64,000 nt of DNA. It comes from UBA6115 sp012514225 (GTDB lineage Bacteria > Bacillota > Clostridia > Christensenellales > Aristaeellaceae). The translations under genes and the position numbers were made by a program. The stretch's first letter is position 1. Every line of letters begins with the position of its first letter. The notes under the pieces are model-generated. The model was not told where the DNA came from and ran no database searches. It worked only from the letters and a program-made list of their open reading frames with translations. The DNA is taken from the NCBI GenBank assembly GCA_036756425.1, contig DAIOLC010000007.1, positions 21,151 through 85,150 on the forward strand, in the 5' to 3' direction. This document shows, in pieces, positions 35,762-44,641 of this stretch.

Positions 35762-37117
35762 TCAGGCCTCGTCCTCCGGGGCGTCCGTCCCCGGGGGGAG
35801 GGCCTCGGGCGCGGCGCCCTCCAGGGTTTCCACGGCGCTCAAGCGGCGGGTGATGCTGCGGGTGCGCCGGGTGGCGGCGTCGATGGACTCGCTGGCCTGG
35901 CGCAGGCGGTTCTGGGTCTTCTCCAGCACGTCGCCGAAGGCGGTGAAGTCGCTCTTGACCTGGGCCAGCAGGCGCCAGACCTCGGCGCTGCGCTGCTGGA
36001 TGGCCAGGGTGCGGAAGCCCATCTGCAGGCTGTTGAGCAGGGCCAGCAGCGTGGTCGGCCCGGCCAGCGCCACCCGGTGCGCGCGCTGCAGGGTTTCCAC
36101 CAGCCCGGGCAGGCGCAGCGCCTCGGCGTACAGCCCCTCCACCGGCAGGTAGAGAATCGCGAAATCCGTCGTGTAGGGCGGCTTGATGTACTTGGACGAG
36201 ATGCGCGCGGCCTCCCGGGTGACGGCCTGGGCCAGCGCGGACAAGGCGGACGCCGTCTGCTCCTTGTCGGCGGCTTCCTGCGCGGACTGCAGGCGCTCGT
36301 AATCCTCCAGCGGGAACTTGGCGTCAATGGGCAGGTACACGGGCTGCCCGCCCTCCTGCCCCGGCAGGCGCACGGCGAACTCCACCCGCTCCTGGCTGCC
36401 GGGCAGCACGGCGCAGTTGGCCTCGTACTGGGCGGGCGCCAGCGCCTCCTCCAGCAGCATGGCCAGCTGGGTCTCCCCCCAGGTGCCGCGGGTCTTGATG
36501 TTGGTCAGCACGCGCTTGAGGTCGCCCACGCCCCCGGCCAGCGAGCGCATCTCCCCCAGCCCCTTGTACACCGCCTCCAGCCGCTCGTTGACCAGGGAGA
36601 AGCTCTCCCCCAGGCGCTGGTTGAGGGTCTGGTGCAGGTGGGTGTCCACGGTCCTGCGCATCTCCTCGAGCTTCTGGGCGTTGTCCTCCCGCATCTGCGT
36701 CAGGGACTGGAAGAGGGTGTCGCGCATCTGGGAAACCTGCTGGTCGTTCTGGCCCAGGCGGGCGTTGAGCACCTCGTCCAGGTGTCGGAGCCGGCTGTCC
36801 TGGTTGGCGAGCGAGGCGTCCAGCCGCTGGTCCAGCCGGTCCGCGCGCCCGGCGGCGGCGGCGTCCTGGGCCAGCAGCAGGCTTTGCAGCGCGGCCTGGT
36901 CCTGCCCCAGCCCGGCGGTCAGGCGCGTCTCGGCGTCCCGCGCCAGGCGCTCCGCGTACTCCGCCAGCGTTTCCTCGGTTTTCTGCAGCCGGCCCGCGTC
37001 CTCCCGCCCCGCCCTGGCCTGGCGGACCAGCAGCGCCCACAGCATGCCCAGAAGGGCGAGGGCCAGGGCGCACAGGACGAGCAGCAGGGGGTGGGCGGAG
37101 GCGAGCCACTCAGGCAT
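35762..37117 (-). CDS. rmuC: DNA recombination protein RmuC
   Basis: 451 residues: an N-terminal membrane helix (LLLVLCALALALLGMLWALLV), a long Gln/Ala/Leu coiled coil (~40-190) and the RmuC core with RGTWGETQLAMLLEEAL, PIDAKFPLEDYERL and FAILYLPVEGLYAEAL. RmuC limits inversions between short repeats and is thought to be a nuclease-like factor. The start overlaps the tdk gene by eight bases. Confidence 0.93.
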   Translation of the reverse strand: MPEWLASAHPLLLVLCALALALLGMLWALLVRQARAGREDAGRLQKTEETLAEYAERLARDAETRLTAGLGQDQAALQSLLLAQDAAAAGRADRLDQRLDASLANQDSRLRHLDEVLNARLGQNDQQVSQMRDTLFQSLTQMREDNAQKLEEMRRTVDTHLHQTLNQRLGESFSLVNERLEAVYKGLGEMRSLAGGVGDLKRVLTNIKTRGTWGETQLAMLLEEALAPAQYEANCAVLPGSQERVEFAVRLPGQEGGQPVYLPIDAKFPLEDYERLQSAQEAADKEQTASALSALAQAVTREAARISSKYIKPPYTTDFAILYLPVEGLYAEALRLPGLVETLQRAHRVALAGPTTLLALLNSLQMGFRTLAIQQRSAEVWRLLAQVKSDFTAFGDVLEKTQNRLRQASESIDAATRRTRSITRRLSAVETLEGAAPEALPPGTDAPEDEA

Positions 37118-37700
37118 GGCTGAGGCCCTCGCGCCAGTGCTTGTAACACAGCCCGATGTAGCGGATTTCCTGGTGGTTGTCGATGAGCACCTGCTCCCCC
37201 GTCTTGATGACCCGGCCGTCCCGGTCGATGCGGGTGTTCATGGTGGCCTTGGCGCCGCACCAGCACAGCCCGCCCGGCACCTCGTGGATTTCCTCCGCCA
37301 GCCGCAGCAGCGCGGCGGAGCCGGGGAAGAAGTTGCCCTGGAAGTCGGTCTTCAGCCCGTAGCAGAAGATGTCCAGGCGGTCGGACATATCCGCCAGCTC
37401 CTGCACCTGCTGGGGGGAGAGGAACTGCGCCTCGTCGATGAAGACGTACTCGAACTCGCTCGTCGCGTTGCGGGCGGCCAGCCACAGCAGCTGCTCGCGG
37501 GCGGAATGCCCGTTTTCCAGCACCAGCTCGGCCTGGGCCTGCAGCCCCACGCGGGAATACACCATGTGCGCGCCCGCGCGCGTGTCGATGGCCGGCTTGA
37601 CCAGGGCGACGCGCAGGCCCAGCTGCTGGTAGTTGTAGCGCTGCATGAGCAGCTGCGCCGTCTTGCTGGAGCCCATGACCCCGTAGTAAAAGCGCAGCAT
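37110..37700 (-). CDS. tdk: Thymidine kinase
   Basis: 196 residues: P-loop GVMGSSKTAQLL (7-18), Walker B VFIDEAQFL, lasso region with FQGNFFPGS, and zinc ligands CWC (with GAKATMNTR) and the later C of GLCYKH. It phosphorylates thymidine for the dTMP salvage pathway. It is translated with a one-base overlap of the recR stop. Confidence 0.95.
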   Translation of the reverse strand: MLRFYYGVMGSSKTAQLLMQRYNYQQLGLRVALVKPAIDTRAGAHMVYSRVGLQAQAELVLENGHSAREQLLWLAARNATSEFEYVFIDEAQFLSPQQVQELADMSDRLDIFCYGLKTDFQGNFFPGSAALLRLAEEIHEVPGGLCWCGAKATMNTRIDRDGRVIKTGEQVLIDNHQEIRYIGLCYKHWREGLSHA

Positions 37701-38299
37701 CAGATTTCGCGCCTGCCTTCCATGGCCTTGGACAGGGTGACCTCGTCGGCGTACTCCAGGTCACTGCCCACCGGCACGCCGTGGGCGATGCGGGTGACCC
37801 TGACGCCCATGGGCTTGACCAGCCGCGCGATGTAGGAGGCGGTCGCCTCGCCCTCGATGTCCGGGTTGGTCGCCAGGATGAGCTCCTCCACCCCGCCCTT
37901 CTCCAGCCGCTCCACCAGCTCCCGGATGCGGATGTCGCGGGGGCCCACGCCGTCCATGGGCGAAAGGATGCCGTGCAGCACGTGGTACAGCCCCCGGTAG
38001 TCGTGCATGCGCTCCATCGCCGCGACGTCCCGCGGGTCGCGCACGACGCACAGCTGGTCTTCCCGGCGCTTGGGGTCCAGGCACACCGCGCACAGCTCGC
38101 CGGCGGTGTAGTTGCCGCAGCGCGCGCACAGCCGGATGGCCTCCCGGCCCTCGGACAGGGCGTCCGCCAGCGCGCGGACCTCCTCCCGCGGCAGGGCCGC
38201 CAGGTGGTAGGCCAGGCGCAGCGCGCTCTTGCGGCCGATGCCCGGCAGGCGGGCCAGCTCGCCCGCCATGCGCTGGATGGGTTCTCCCTTCAGGCTCAT
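37700..38299 (-). CDS. recR: Recombination mediator RecR
   Basis: 199 residues with HhH motif ARLPGIGRKSALRLAYHL, the zinc finger CARCGNYTAGELCAVC and the Toprim domain (VEELILATNPDIEGEATASY). RecR acts with RecO and RecF to load RecA at gaps. It starts one base after the ybaB stop, the usual ybaB-recR pairing, although dnaX is replaced by topB upstream. Confidence 0.96.
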   Translation of the reverse strand: MSLKGEPIQRMAGELARLPGIGRKSALRLAYHLAALPREEVRALADALSEGREAIRLCARCGNYTAGELCAVCLDPKRREDQLCVVRDPRDVAAMERMHDYRGLYHVLHGILSPMDGVGPRDIRIRELVERLEKGGVEELILATNPDIEGEATASYIARLVKPMGVRVTRIAHGVPVGSDLEYADEVTLSKAMEGRREI

Positions 38300-38300
38300 G

Positions 38301-38642
38301 TCAGATGAAGCCGCCCATCCCGCCGGGGGCCAGGGCGGACATCGCCTTCTCGCGCGATTCCTCCCCCAGCCGCAGCGCGGCGTTGACCGCGGCGACGACG
38401 AGGTCCTGGAGCATCTCCACGTCCTCCGGGTCCACCGCCTCGGGCTTGATTTCCAGGCTGAGCAGCTCGCGCTTGCCGGACACCCTGCAGGTGACCATGC
38501 CGCCGCCGGACGCCGCCTCGTACTCCTTCTGGTTGAGCTCCTCCTCGGTCTTCGCCAGCTGCTCCTGCATCTTCTGGGCCTGGCGCATCAACTGCTGCAT
38601 GTTGCCCCCGCCCATCCCGCCAAACGACCTGCCCTTGGACAT
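38301..38642 (-). CDS. ybaB: YbaB/EbfC nucleoid-associated protein
   Basis: 113 residues from ATG 38642, chosen because GGGGAGG lies six bases upstream; an 18-residue upstream extension is possible but lacks a site. Gly-Met-rich ends (GGMGGGNMQQLMRQAQKMQ and APGGMGGFI) flank the YbaB core (CRVSGKRELLSLEIKPE, MLQDLVVAAVNAAL). It binds DNA as a dimer and accompanies recR in most bacteria. Confidence 0.94.
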   Translation of the reverse strand: MSKGRSFGGMGGGNMQQLMRQAQKMQEQLAKTEEELNQKEYEAASGGGMVTCRVSGKRELLSLEIKPEAVDPEDVEMLQDLVVAAVNAALRLGEESREKAMSALAPGGMGGFI

Positions 38643-38714
38643 CCTCGCCTCCCCGCCGGCCGCAACCGCCGCCGGACCGCCTTTTTTCAGCGCCAAACGC
38701 GGCGCGCTCCCGAT

Positions 38715-38743
38715 ATTCTACCATGGATAGTGGGGCTTCGCAA
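38715..38743 (-). promoter_or_regulatory. Promoter of ybaB-recR-tdk-rmuC
   Basis: TTGCGA (38738-38743), 17-base spacer, TAGAAT (38715-38720) on the minus strand, ~70 bases before ybaB. Confidence 0.5.
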
Positions 38744-38751
38744 CGGAACCC

Positions 38752-40977
38752 CTACCGCTTGGGGGCGTCCTTCGGCCTGGCGCGCCGGCCTTTGGCCGGG
38801 GCTGCCGCGGGCGCCGCGCGGCCCGCGGCCGGCTTCGCCTTCTTCTCATAGCGCACCGGCACGCGGAGGGCCGGCTCCGCGGCCGGCACGGGCGTGAAGC
38901 TCATCTCCTCCCCCGAAAGCCGCACCGTGCCGCTGGAGCCGCGCGCCTCCCGGGCGGTCAGCAGCAGGCGGACGATGGGCTCGGTCAGCCGCGGCCCCCC
39001 GGCGCGCTTCAGCGCGTCCTTCCAGAGGGTGAAGCGGCAGCCCTCCTTCCAGGCGGAGCAGCCGAAGGCCTTCTCGTTTTCCGTGACCGGCTTGCCGCAC
39101 AGCGGGCAGGAGAGGCCCTCCAGCGTCTTTGGAGGCGCCGCCCGGACCGCCCCGCCCCGCCCCCGCGCCTCCCGGGGGAATTCCACGCCCTGGCCCGCGC
39201 CGTCGGCGGCGGTCACCAGGAAGGCCGCCAGCCGGCGGATGCCCTCCATGAAACGGCCCGGCTCCCGGGCGCCGCGGGCGATTTCCTCCAGCGCCTGCTC
39301 CCACCTGCCCGTCATCACGGGGGAGGCGATTTCCGCGGGCACCACCGAGATGAGGCGCTCCCCCTTCTCCGTCGCCTGGATGGCCTTGCCCCGGCGGCTG
39401 GCGTAGCCCACCTCGATGAGCCGCTCGATGGTGGCGGCGCGGGTGGCGGGCGTGCCCAGGCCGTTCTTCTTCATCAGGTCCTGCAGCTCCCCGTCCTCCT
39501 GCGGCAGGTCCGGCCGCTCCATGCGCGAGAGCAGGCTGGCGTCCGTGTGCGGGGCGGGCGGCTTCGTCGTTTCCTGCTTCACCCGGGCGGCGGCCACGGT
39601 CCGCCTGTCGCCGGCCTTCAGCGGGGGCAGGGGCGCCTCGCCCTCCCTGTCCTTCGCGGCGTCGGAGATGACCTGCTTCCAGCCCGCCGCGGTCACCGTG
39701 CGTCCGGAGGACTTGAAGGCGTGCCCCCGGCAGACGGTGACGACGGTGGTCTGGTCGTATTCGTGGGCGGGATAAAAGGCGGCGATGAAGCGCCGGACGG
39801 CGAGGTCGTACAGGGCGCGCTCGTCCGGGGTGAACTGCGCGGGGTCGACCCGGGACGGCGTCGGGATGATGGCGTGGTGGTCGGTCACCTTCGCGTCGTC
39901 GAACACCCGCGGGGAGAAGGGCAGCCGGCCTTCCCTGCGGGGGATGCCCGCCGAAAGCGTCGCGTAGGGCTCCGGCAGGGCGGCCAGCGCCTGGTTGACC
40001 CTTGAAATCATGTCCCGGGGCAGGTGCCGGCTGTCGGTGCGCGGGTAGGTCAGCGCCTTGCGGTTCTCGTACAGGGACTGGGCGGCCTTCAGCGTCCGGC
40101 TGGCCGTGAACCCCAGCCGCCGGTTGGCCTCCCGCTGCAGGGAGGTCAAATCGAACAGCGGGGGCGGGTTTTCCTTCTTGGGCTGGGTCTCGGCCTTTTG
40201 CACCTCCGCCTCCCGCCCCTTCACGTCCTTCGCGATTTCCTTCGCCCGCGCCTCGTCCGGGATGCGGTGAGCGAACTGCGCTTCCTTCGCCCCCGGGTCG
40301 AAATACTGCCCCTGGTAGTCGCCGAAATCGGCCGTCAGCGTGTAATACGCCAAGGGGACGAAGTCCCGGATTTCCCGCTCCCGCTCCACCAGGATGGCCA
40401 GGGTGGGCGTCTGGACCCGGCCGACGGACAGCAGGGCGTTGAAGCGCAGGGTGAAGGCCCGGCTCGCGTTCATGCCCACCAGCCAGTCCGCCTGCGCGCG
40501 GCACAGCGCGCTCTGGTACAGGCCGTCGTAGGCCTCCGCGGGCTTCATGCCCTCCAGCCCTTCCCGGATCGCGGCGTCGGTCAGGGAGGACACCCAGAGC
40601 CTGGACACCGGTTTCTTGCAGCCCGCCTTCTGGTAAATCAGCCGGAAAATCAACTCGCCCTCGCGCCCCGCGTCCGTCGCGCAGACGACGCGCTCCGTCC
40701 CCGGGTCCAGCATCAGCTTTTTGACCAGGGAGAACTGGGCGCGCGTTCTGGGGAGCACCTTGGTCTCCATCGCCTCCGGCAGGATGGGCAGGTCCTCCCG
40801 GCGCCACTTCTTGTATTTTTCGTCGATTTCGTCCGGGTCCTTCAGGGCGACCAGGTGCCCCAGCGCCCAGGCGACGCGGTGGGTGGCCGACTCGAAGTAG
40901 CCCTCCCGGCGGGCGCAGCCGAGCACGCGGGCGAGGTCCCGCGCCACGCTGGGCTTTTCCGCCAGCACCAGAATCAA
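38752..40977 (-). CDS. topB: DNA topoisomerase III (type IA)
   Basis: 741 residues: Toprim domain at the N-terminus (MILVLAEKPSVARDLARVLG; ATDAGREGELI), the strand-passing region SVGRVQTPTLAILV and the catalytic Tyr in LTYPRTDSRHLP. The C-terminal part has one CxxC zinc-type pair (CPLCGKP...CSAW) and ends in a Pro/Ala/Lys tail. It decatenates and relaxes DNA. The SpoIID-type gene ends 20 bases upstream, suggesting co-transcription. Confidence 0.95.
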   Translation of the reverse strand: MILVLAEKPSVARDLARVLGCARREGYFESATHRVAWALGHLVALKDPDEIDEKYKKWRREDLPILPEAMETKVLPRTRAQFSLVKKLMLDPGTERVVCATDAGREGELIFRLIYQKAGCKKPVSRLWVSSLTDAAIREGLEGMKPAEAYDGLYQSALCRAQADWLVGMNASRAFTLRFNALLSVGRVQTPTLAILVEREREIRDFVPLAYYTLTADFGDYQGQYFDPGAKEAQFAHRIPDEARAKEIAKDVKGREAEVQKAETQPKKENPPPLFDLTSLQREANRRLGFTASRTLKAAQSLYENRKALTYPRTDSRHLPRDMISRVNQALAALPEPYATLSAGIPRREGRLPFSPRVFDDAKVTDHHAIIPTPSRVDPAQFTPDERALYDLAVRRFIAAFYPAHEYDQTTVVTVCRGHAFKSSGRTVTAAGWKQVISDAAKDREGEAPLPPLKAGDRRTVAAARVKQETTKPPAPHTDASLLSRMERPDLPQEDGELQDLMKKNGLGTPATRAATIERLIEVGYASRRGKAIQATEKGERLISVVPAEIASPVMTGRWEQALEEIARGAREPGRFMEGIRRLAAFLVTAADGAGQGVEFPREARGRGGAVRAAPPKTLEGLSCPLCGKPVTENEKAFGCSAWKEGCRFTLWKDALKRAGGPRLTEPIVRLLLTAREARGSSGTVRLSGEEMSFTPVPAAEPALRVPVRYEKKAKPAAGRAAPAAAPAKGRRARPKDAPKR

Positions 40978-40996
40978 GCGCCTTCCCTCCCCTTTC

Positions 40997-43900
40997 TCAC
41001 GGCAGCCCCGGCAGGGACAGGTAGCGGGTCATGCAGTAGCCTTCCCGCCCCTCCCAGGCGACGCGGCACCAGTCTTCGCCCAGTTCCAGCACCATCAGGG
41101 CGTCCCCGGAAGGAATCCCGGCCAGCACAAGGCTCCTGTCGCTGCAGCCCAGGCGCAGCTTGAGCGTCCCGCCCTCCGGCACCGCCGCGCGGGAAGCGTA
41201 GGGCACGGGGAGGCGCTTGAGGGTGGGGTCGCGCGCCTCGTCCGCCGCGCCGGGCGTCGGGGACGGGTCCGGGGCGGGGGACGCGCTTGACCGCGGGGTG
41301 GCGGAGGGGGCGGGCGCGGGGCTTGCGGACGGGGAGGGCAAGGCGCCGGGGGGCGTGAAGCGCAGCGACGCCGTCGGCACAAACCCGGTCTTCCCGTTGT
41401 AGGTGACCCGGTGCCAGGCGCCCTCCCGGGCGTCCGCCAGCACGGCGTCGCCGGCGGGCAGTTCCGCCACAAAGGCCGCGGCGTCGGACGCCGCCGCACG
41501 AATCCGTATACCCGACACCGCCCAGGCGCGCAGGGGCAGGGGCAGCAGGGTCAGCCCCGCGGCGGGCCCCGGGTCGGGGGCCGGGGTGCCGCCGGCCGTC
41601 CCGGAAAAGTCCAGGAACGCGCTCATCACGTAGCCGGCCCTGCCCTGCCAGAGCACCTGGCTCCAGGTTTCCCCGCGGGAGAGCACGGGCAGGCGCGTTC
41701 CCCGGGGGACGGTCGCCAGCACGCGGCCGGCCAAAGAGGGCCGCTCCCTGAAATTGAGGCTGCCCGACGGCGTGACGACCAGGGCGCCCGGTCCCGCGGG
41801 CGCGGCGGAGGGTGTCGGGGACGCGGGGCTGTCGAAGCGCAGGAAGCAGGTCATCGCGTAGCCACGCGTGCCGTCGTAGGTGACGGCGCACCACTCCGCC
41901 CCCCGGGACGTGACGCCCACCACCGCCAGCCGGGGGATGGTACGCAGCACGCGGGCGAGCGGGGAGGGCTGCTCCCGGAGGTTGAGGGAGCCCGCGGCGG
42001 TCACCACCCGCGCGGTTTGCGGCGCGGCGGGCGGCGGGGTGGCCGGCGCCGGGGCGGGCGGTGCGGCGGCCAGTTCCACGCTGGCGGCGGGGAGGTAGCC
42101 CTCCGTTTCCAGGGAGCGCACCCGCGCCCAGGATTCGTCCAGGGCGAGGACGGTCACCGCCGCCCCGTCCGCCAGGGTTTTCAGAACGGCGGAGGATGTA
42201 TCCGGACGCGCGCGCAGGGGGACGCCGCCCGCCAGCGCGCGGACGGTGCCGTCGGCGGGCGCCCCGGACCACGCCGGCGCGGGCAGCGCGTCGCTGCGCT
42301 CCAGGAAGTCCAGGGACGCGTAGCCCGCCTGCAGCCCATACTGGACGTAGGCGAAATGCCCCGACAGGGAGAGGATGGGCACCCGCGCCCCGCGCGGCAT
42401 CGTCAGGAGGATGGCGGCGCTAAGGGAAGGCGCGGCGCGCAGGTTGAGGGCGCCGGTGCCGTACACCGTGCCGAAGCCCTCCAGCCGCGTCTCCCCGACC
42501 GCGGCGCCGGGGACCGCGCCCGCGTACTCCGTCCGGCCGCGCGGCAGGAAGCCCGTGAGTTGCCCGTAGCGCACGCCGTAAAAGTCCCCGGCCTGCGACA
42601 GCACCTCCGCGTACGCACCTTGCGGCAGCAGGGCCAGGATGAAGGACGCGGAATCGGCCTTCTGGTACAGCGGGGTCTGGGACAGGGTGACCCGGGCCCT
42701 GCCCGCGCTTTCCTCCCCGACGGCCGCAGGGTCGACCGGCGACAGCTCCTCGGCGCTTTCCACCCCGGGCACGTAGGCGCTGAGGATGGAGCGCCCCAGC
42801 GTGTAGGCGACGCGCCGGCAGCCGGGGTAGTAAAACCCCAGGACCTGGTCGTAGGTGTAGCCCATGGCGCCCATCTGCATCGCGCCGCGCTGGCTCATGC
42901 CGATGCCGTGGCCGTAGCGGGCGGCGGTCAGCACGAAGCCCTCGTCCGAGCGGGCTACGCGCCACAGCTCGTTGTCCGCGGCGTTGATGCCCATGCCCAG
43001 CGCGGCCTCCAGCTCGCGGAAGATGTCGAAGGACAGGACGGCGGTGACGGCCGTCTCCCCGGAAAGCAGGTTGACGGTGAAGTCCAGGCGCGTGTACAGC
43101 CGGCTGGGGGCCGGGTATCTGGGCGTGTGCGGGACGGCGCTGACGATGCGCTCCAGCTGGGCGTCCGCCCGCCCCGGGAGGGCGCGCGCCTTTTGCAGCA
43201 GCAGGCCTTTCAGCCGCGCGTCCAGGCGCAGGGGGTCGTAGGCCGCCAGAAAGGTCTTCACCCGGGACTGGGGGTTGGCCAGGTCGTAGGGGTCGTCGCG
43301 GACGGACAGGTAGGAATGCCCGGACGAGCCCCAGGCGTTGGACGGGCTTTCGGTCTGGCCGCCGTTGGAGGCGGTGTAGAGGGTGGCGGTATAGGCGCCG
43401 CCCGTCATCATCACGATGCCGCGGGTGGCGTCCACGGCCGCGCGGCTGCCCGCGTCGCCCGAAGGCGTGCCGGCGTAGACCTGGTCGGCGGTGGTGTCCG
43501 CCACGTCGTAGAGCCCGGAGCCGCCCATTCGGCCGATGGCGTAGGTGCGGGCGGTGACCGCCTGCGCCTTGAGCGCCTCCGGATGGGAGCCGCCGCCCAT
43601 CTCATAGGGCAGCACGCCGTAGAGGTAATCCTCCAGGAACACGTAGGCGACGGCGACCAGGCGGTACCCCGCGGCGGCCGGCTGGGCGGTCAGGTACAGA
43701 TCCGCCGGGTAGAGGTTTTGCGGCACGCGGCCCTGCGCGACGCGGAAGCCGGCCGTGCCCGTCCCGGAGTGGCGGCGCAGCTTGAAGGCGGGGCCCGCGT
43801 CCAGCGTCTCCCCCGGCAGGGTCAGCGTGAAGCGGCCGGACTGGGCGGAAAAGGAGACGGCCACGGCCGTCCCGGACGCCAGCGCGCGGCTGTGGGCGCC

Positions 43901-44116
43901 GCTGAGGGAGTAGTCCCCCGTCAGCGTCAGGTCCAGCCGGGCGGGCTGGCCCAGGGACAGCATCCCCACGCGCAGCATGCCGCTGCGCGCGCCGCCGGAG
44001 GCCAGGGGCGCGGAGGCGGGCGCCGCGGCCGACGCCGCCGGCAGGGCGGACAGGAGCAGCAGCGCGGCGGCCAGGCAGGCGCGCCAGCGTGAAGCCCCGG
44101 CAGGATTTCCCTTCAT
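40997..44116 (-). CDS. SpoIID/LytB-domain protein with seven SH3-like repeats
   Basis: 1,039 residues from ATG 44116 (GGGGAG upstream). It has a signal peptide (ACLAAALLLLSALPAASA) and then the SpoIID peptidoglycan domain (~100-430): LEDYLYGVLPYEMGGGSHPEALKAQ is split by the motif PYEM, with ARTYAIGR and YGHGIGMSQRGA as the family signature. After ~470 residues come seven SH3b-type units, recognised by endings such as VRYGQLTGFL, VQYGLQAGYA, VTYDGTRGYA, VLWQGRAGYV, VTYNGKTGFV and VAWEGREGYC, separated by Pro/Ala/Ser linkers. Family members cleave or modify septal peptidoglycan; the SH3 array probably anchors it to the wall. Its presence does not prove sporulation. Confidence 0.9.
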   Translation of the reverse strand: MKGNPAGASRWRACLAAALLLLSALPAASAAAPASAPLASGGARSGMLRVGMLSLGQPARLDLTLTGDYSLSGAHSRALASGTAVAVSFSAQSGRFTLTLPGETLDAGPAFKLRRHSGTGTAGFRVAQGRVPQNLYPADLYLTAQPAAAGYRLVAVAYVFLEDYLYGVLPYEMGGGSHPEALKAQAVTARTYAIGRMGGSGLYDVADTTADQVYAGTPSGDAGSRAAVDATRGIVMMTGGAYTATLYTASNGGQTESPSNAWGSSGHSYLSVRDDPYDLANPQSRVKTFLAAYDPLRLDARLKGLLLQKARALPGRADAQLERIVSAVPHTPRYPAPSRLYTRLDFTVNLLSGETAVTAVLSFDIFRELEAALGMGINAADNELWRVARSDEGFVLTAARYGHGIGMSQRGAMQMGAMGYTYDQVLGFYYPGCRRVAYTLGRSILSAYVPGVESAEELSPVDPAAVGEESAGRARVTLSQTPLYQKADSASFILALLPQGAYAEVLSQAGDFYGVRYGQLTGFLPRGRTEYAGAVPGAAVGETRLEGFGTVYGTGALNLRAAPSLSAAILLTMPRGARVPILSLSGHFAYVQYGLQAGYASLDFLERSDALPAPAWSGAPADGTVRALAGGVPLRARPDTSSAVLKTLADGAAVTVLALDESWARVRSLETEGYLPAASVELAAAPPAPAPATPPPAAPQTARVVTAAGSLNLREQPSPLARVLRTIPRLAVVGVTSRGAEWCAVTYDGTRGYAMTCFLRFDSPASPTPSAAPAGPGALVVTPSGSLNFRERPSLAGRVLATVPRGTRLPVLSRGETWSQVLWQGRAGYVMSAFLDFSGTAGGTPAPDPGPAAGLTLLPLPLRAWAVSGIRIRAAASDAAAFVAELPAGDAVLADAREGAWHRVTYNGKTGFVPTASLRFTPPGALPSPSASPAPAPSATPRSSASPAPDPSPTPGAADEARDPTLKRLPVPYASRAAVPEGGTLKLRLGCSDRSLVLAGIPSGDALMVLELGEDWCRVAWEGREGYCMTRYLSLPGLP

Positions 44117-44161
44117 GCGCACTCCCCGTCGCCAGCATTTAACAAATCTGTAACGAATCGG

Positions 44162-44190
44162 AGTATAGCATCGCGGCCCCCCGCTGTAAA
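44162..44190 (-). promoter_or_regulatory. Promoter of the SpoIID-topB unit
   Basis: TTTACA (44185-44190), 17-base spacer, TATACT (44162-44167) on the minus strand, ~45 bases before the start codon. Confidence 0.7.
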
Positions 44191-44256
44191 GGCGGGGCTT
44201 GCCGGCGGCGGGCGTGACGATGCCCGTAAAAAGGCGGGAGCACCCCATAAAACCAA

Positions 44257-44279
44257 AAAAGTGTCCCTGGGACACTTTT
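44257..44279 (-). terminator. Terminator after ferredoxin gene
   Basis: AAAAGTGTCCC and GGGACACTTTT form a compact palindrome about 25 bases after the ferredoxin stop, with TTTTTTGGTTTT following on the minus strand. Probably a factor-independent terminator; nearly symmetrical, so it may act both ways. Confidence 0.7.
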
Positions 44280-44304
44280 CAGGCCGGTTGACCCGGGCGG
44301 GGCC

Positions 44305-44475
44305 TTACTCCTGCGCGGGGGCGTCCACCGGGCACACGTCGGCGCAGGCGCCGCAATCCGTGCACAGCGAGGCGTCGATGACGAACTGGTCCACGCCTTC
44401 GGAAATCGCGCTGACCGGGCACTCGGGCTCGCAGGCGCCGCAGCTGATGCAGACGTCGGAAATCTTGTAAGCCAT
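44305..44475 (-). CDS. 2[4Fe-4S] ferredoxin, 56 aa
   Basis: A small electron carrier of the clostridial ferredoxin type. The protein (MAYKISDVCISCGACEPECP... and CTDCGACADVCPVDAPAQE) has two perfect CxxCxxCxxxCP clusters, each binding a [4Fe-4S]. It is 56 residues from ATG 44475, with GGGGAGG upstream. It is a single-gene unit with its own promoter and terminator. Confidence 0.96.
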   Translation of the reverse strand: MAYKISDVCISCGACEPECPVSAISEGVDQFVIDASLCTDCGACADVCPVDAPAQE

Positions 44476-44519
44476 ACTTCTTCCTCCCCTCCAGTGCGCT
44501 TGGCACTTAATCCGCCGGG

Positions 44520-44548
44520 ATTATACGCCATCGCCCGCGCCGGCGCAA
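44520..44548 (-). promoter_or_regulatory. Ferredoxin promoter
   Basis: TTGCGC (44543-44548), 17-base spacer, TATAAT (44520-44525) on the minus strand. Confidence 0.6.
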
Positions 44549-44567
44549 GCGCGCCCGGCCGCTCCGC

Positions 44568-44596
44568 TTGCCACCCCGCCGGGGAGCGTCTATAAT
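44568..44596 (+). promoter_or_regulatory. walJ promoter
   Basis: TTGCCA (44568-44573), 17-base spacer, TATAAT (44591-44596), ~45 bases before the walJ start. It is back to back with the ferredoxin promoter. Confidence 0.65.
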
Positions 44597-44641
44597 GCCC
44601 CCAAGGCGTTTTCGAAGCGCCCAAACGGAAGTGGAACACGC

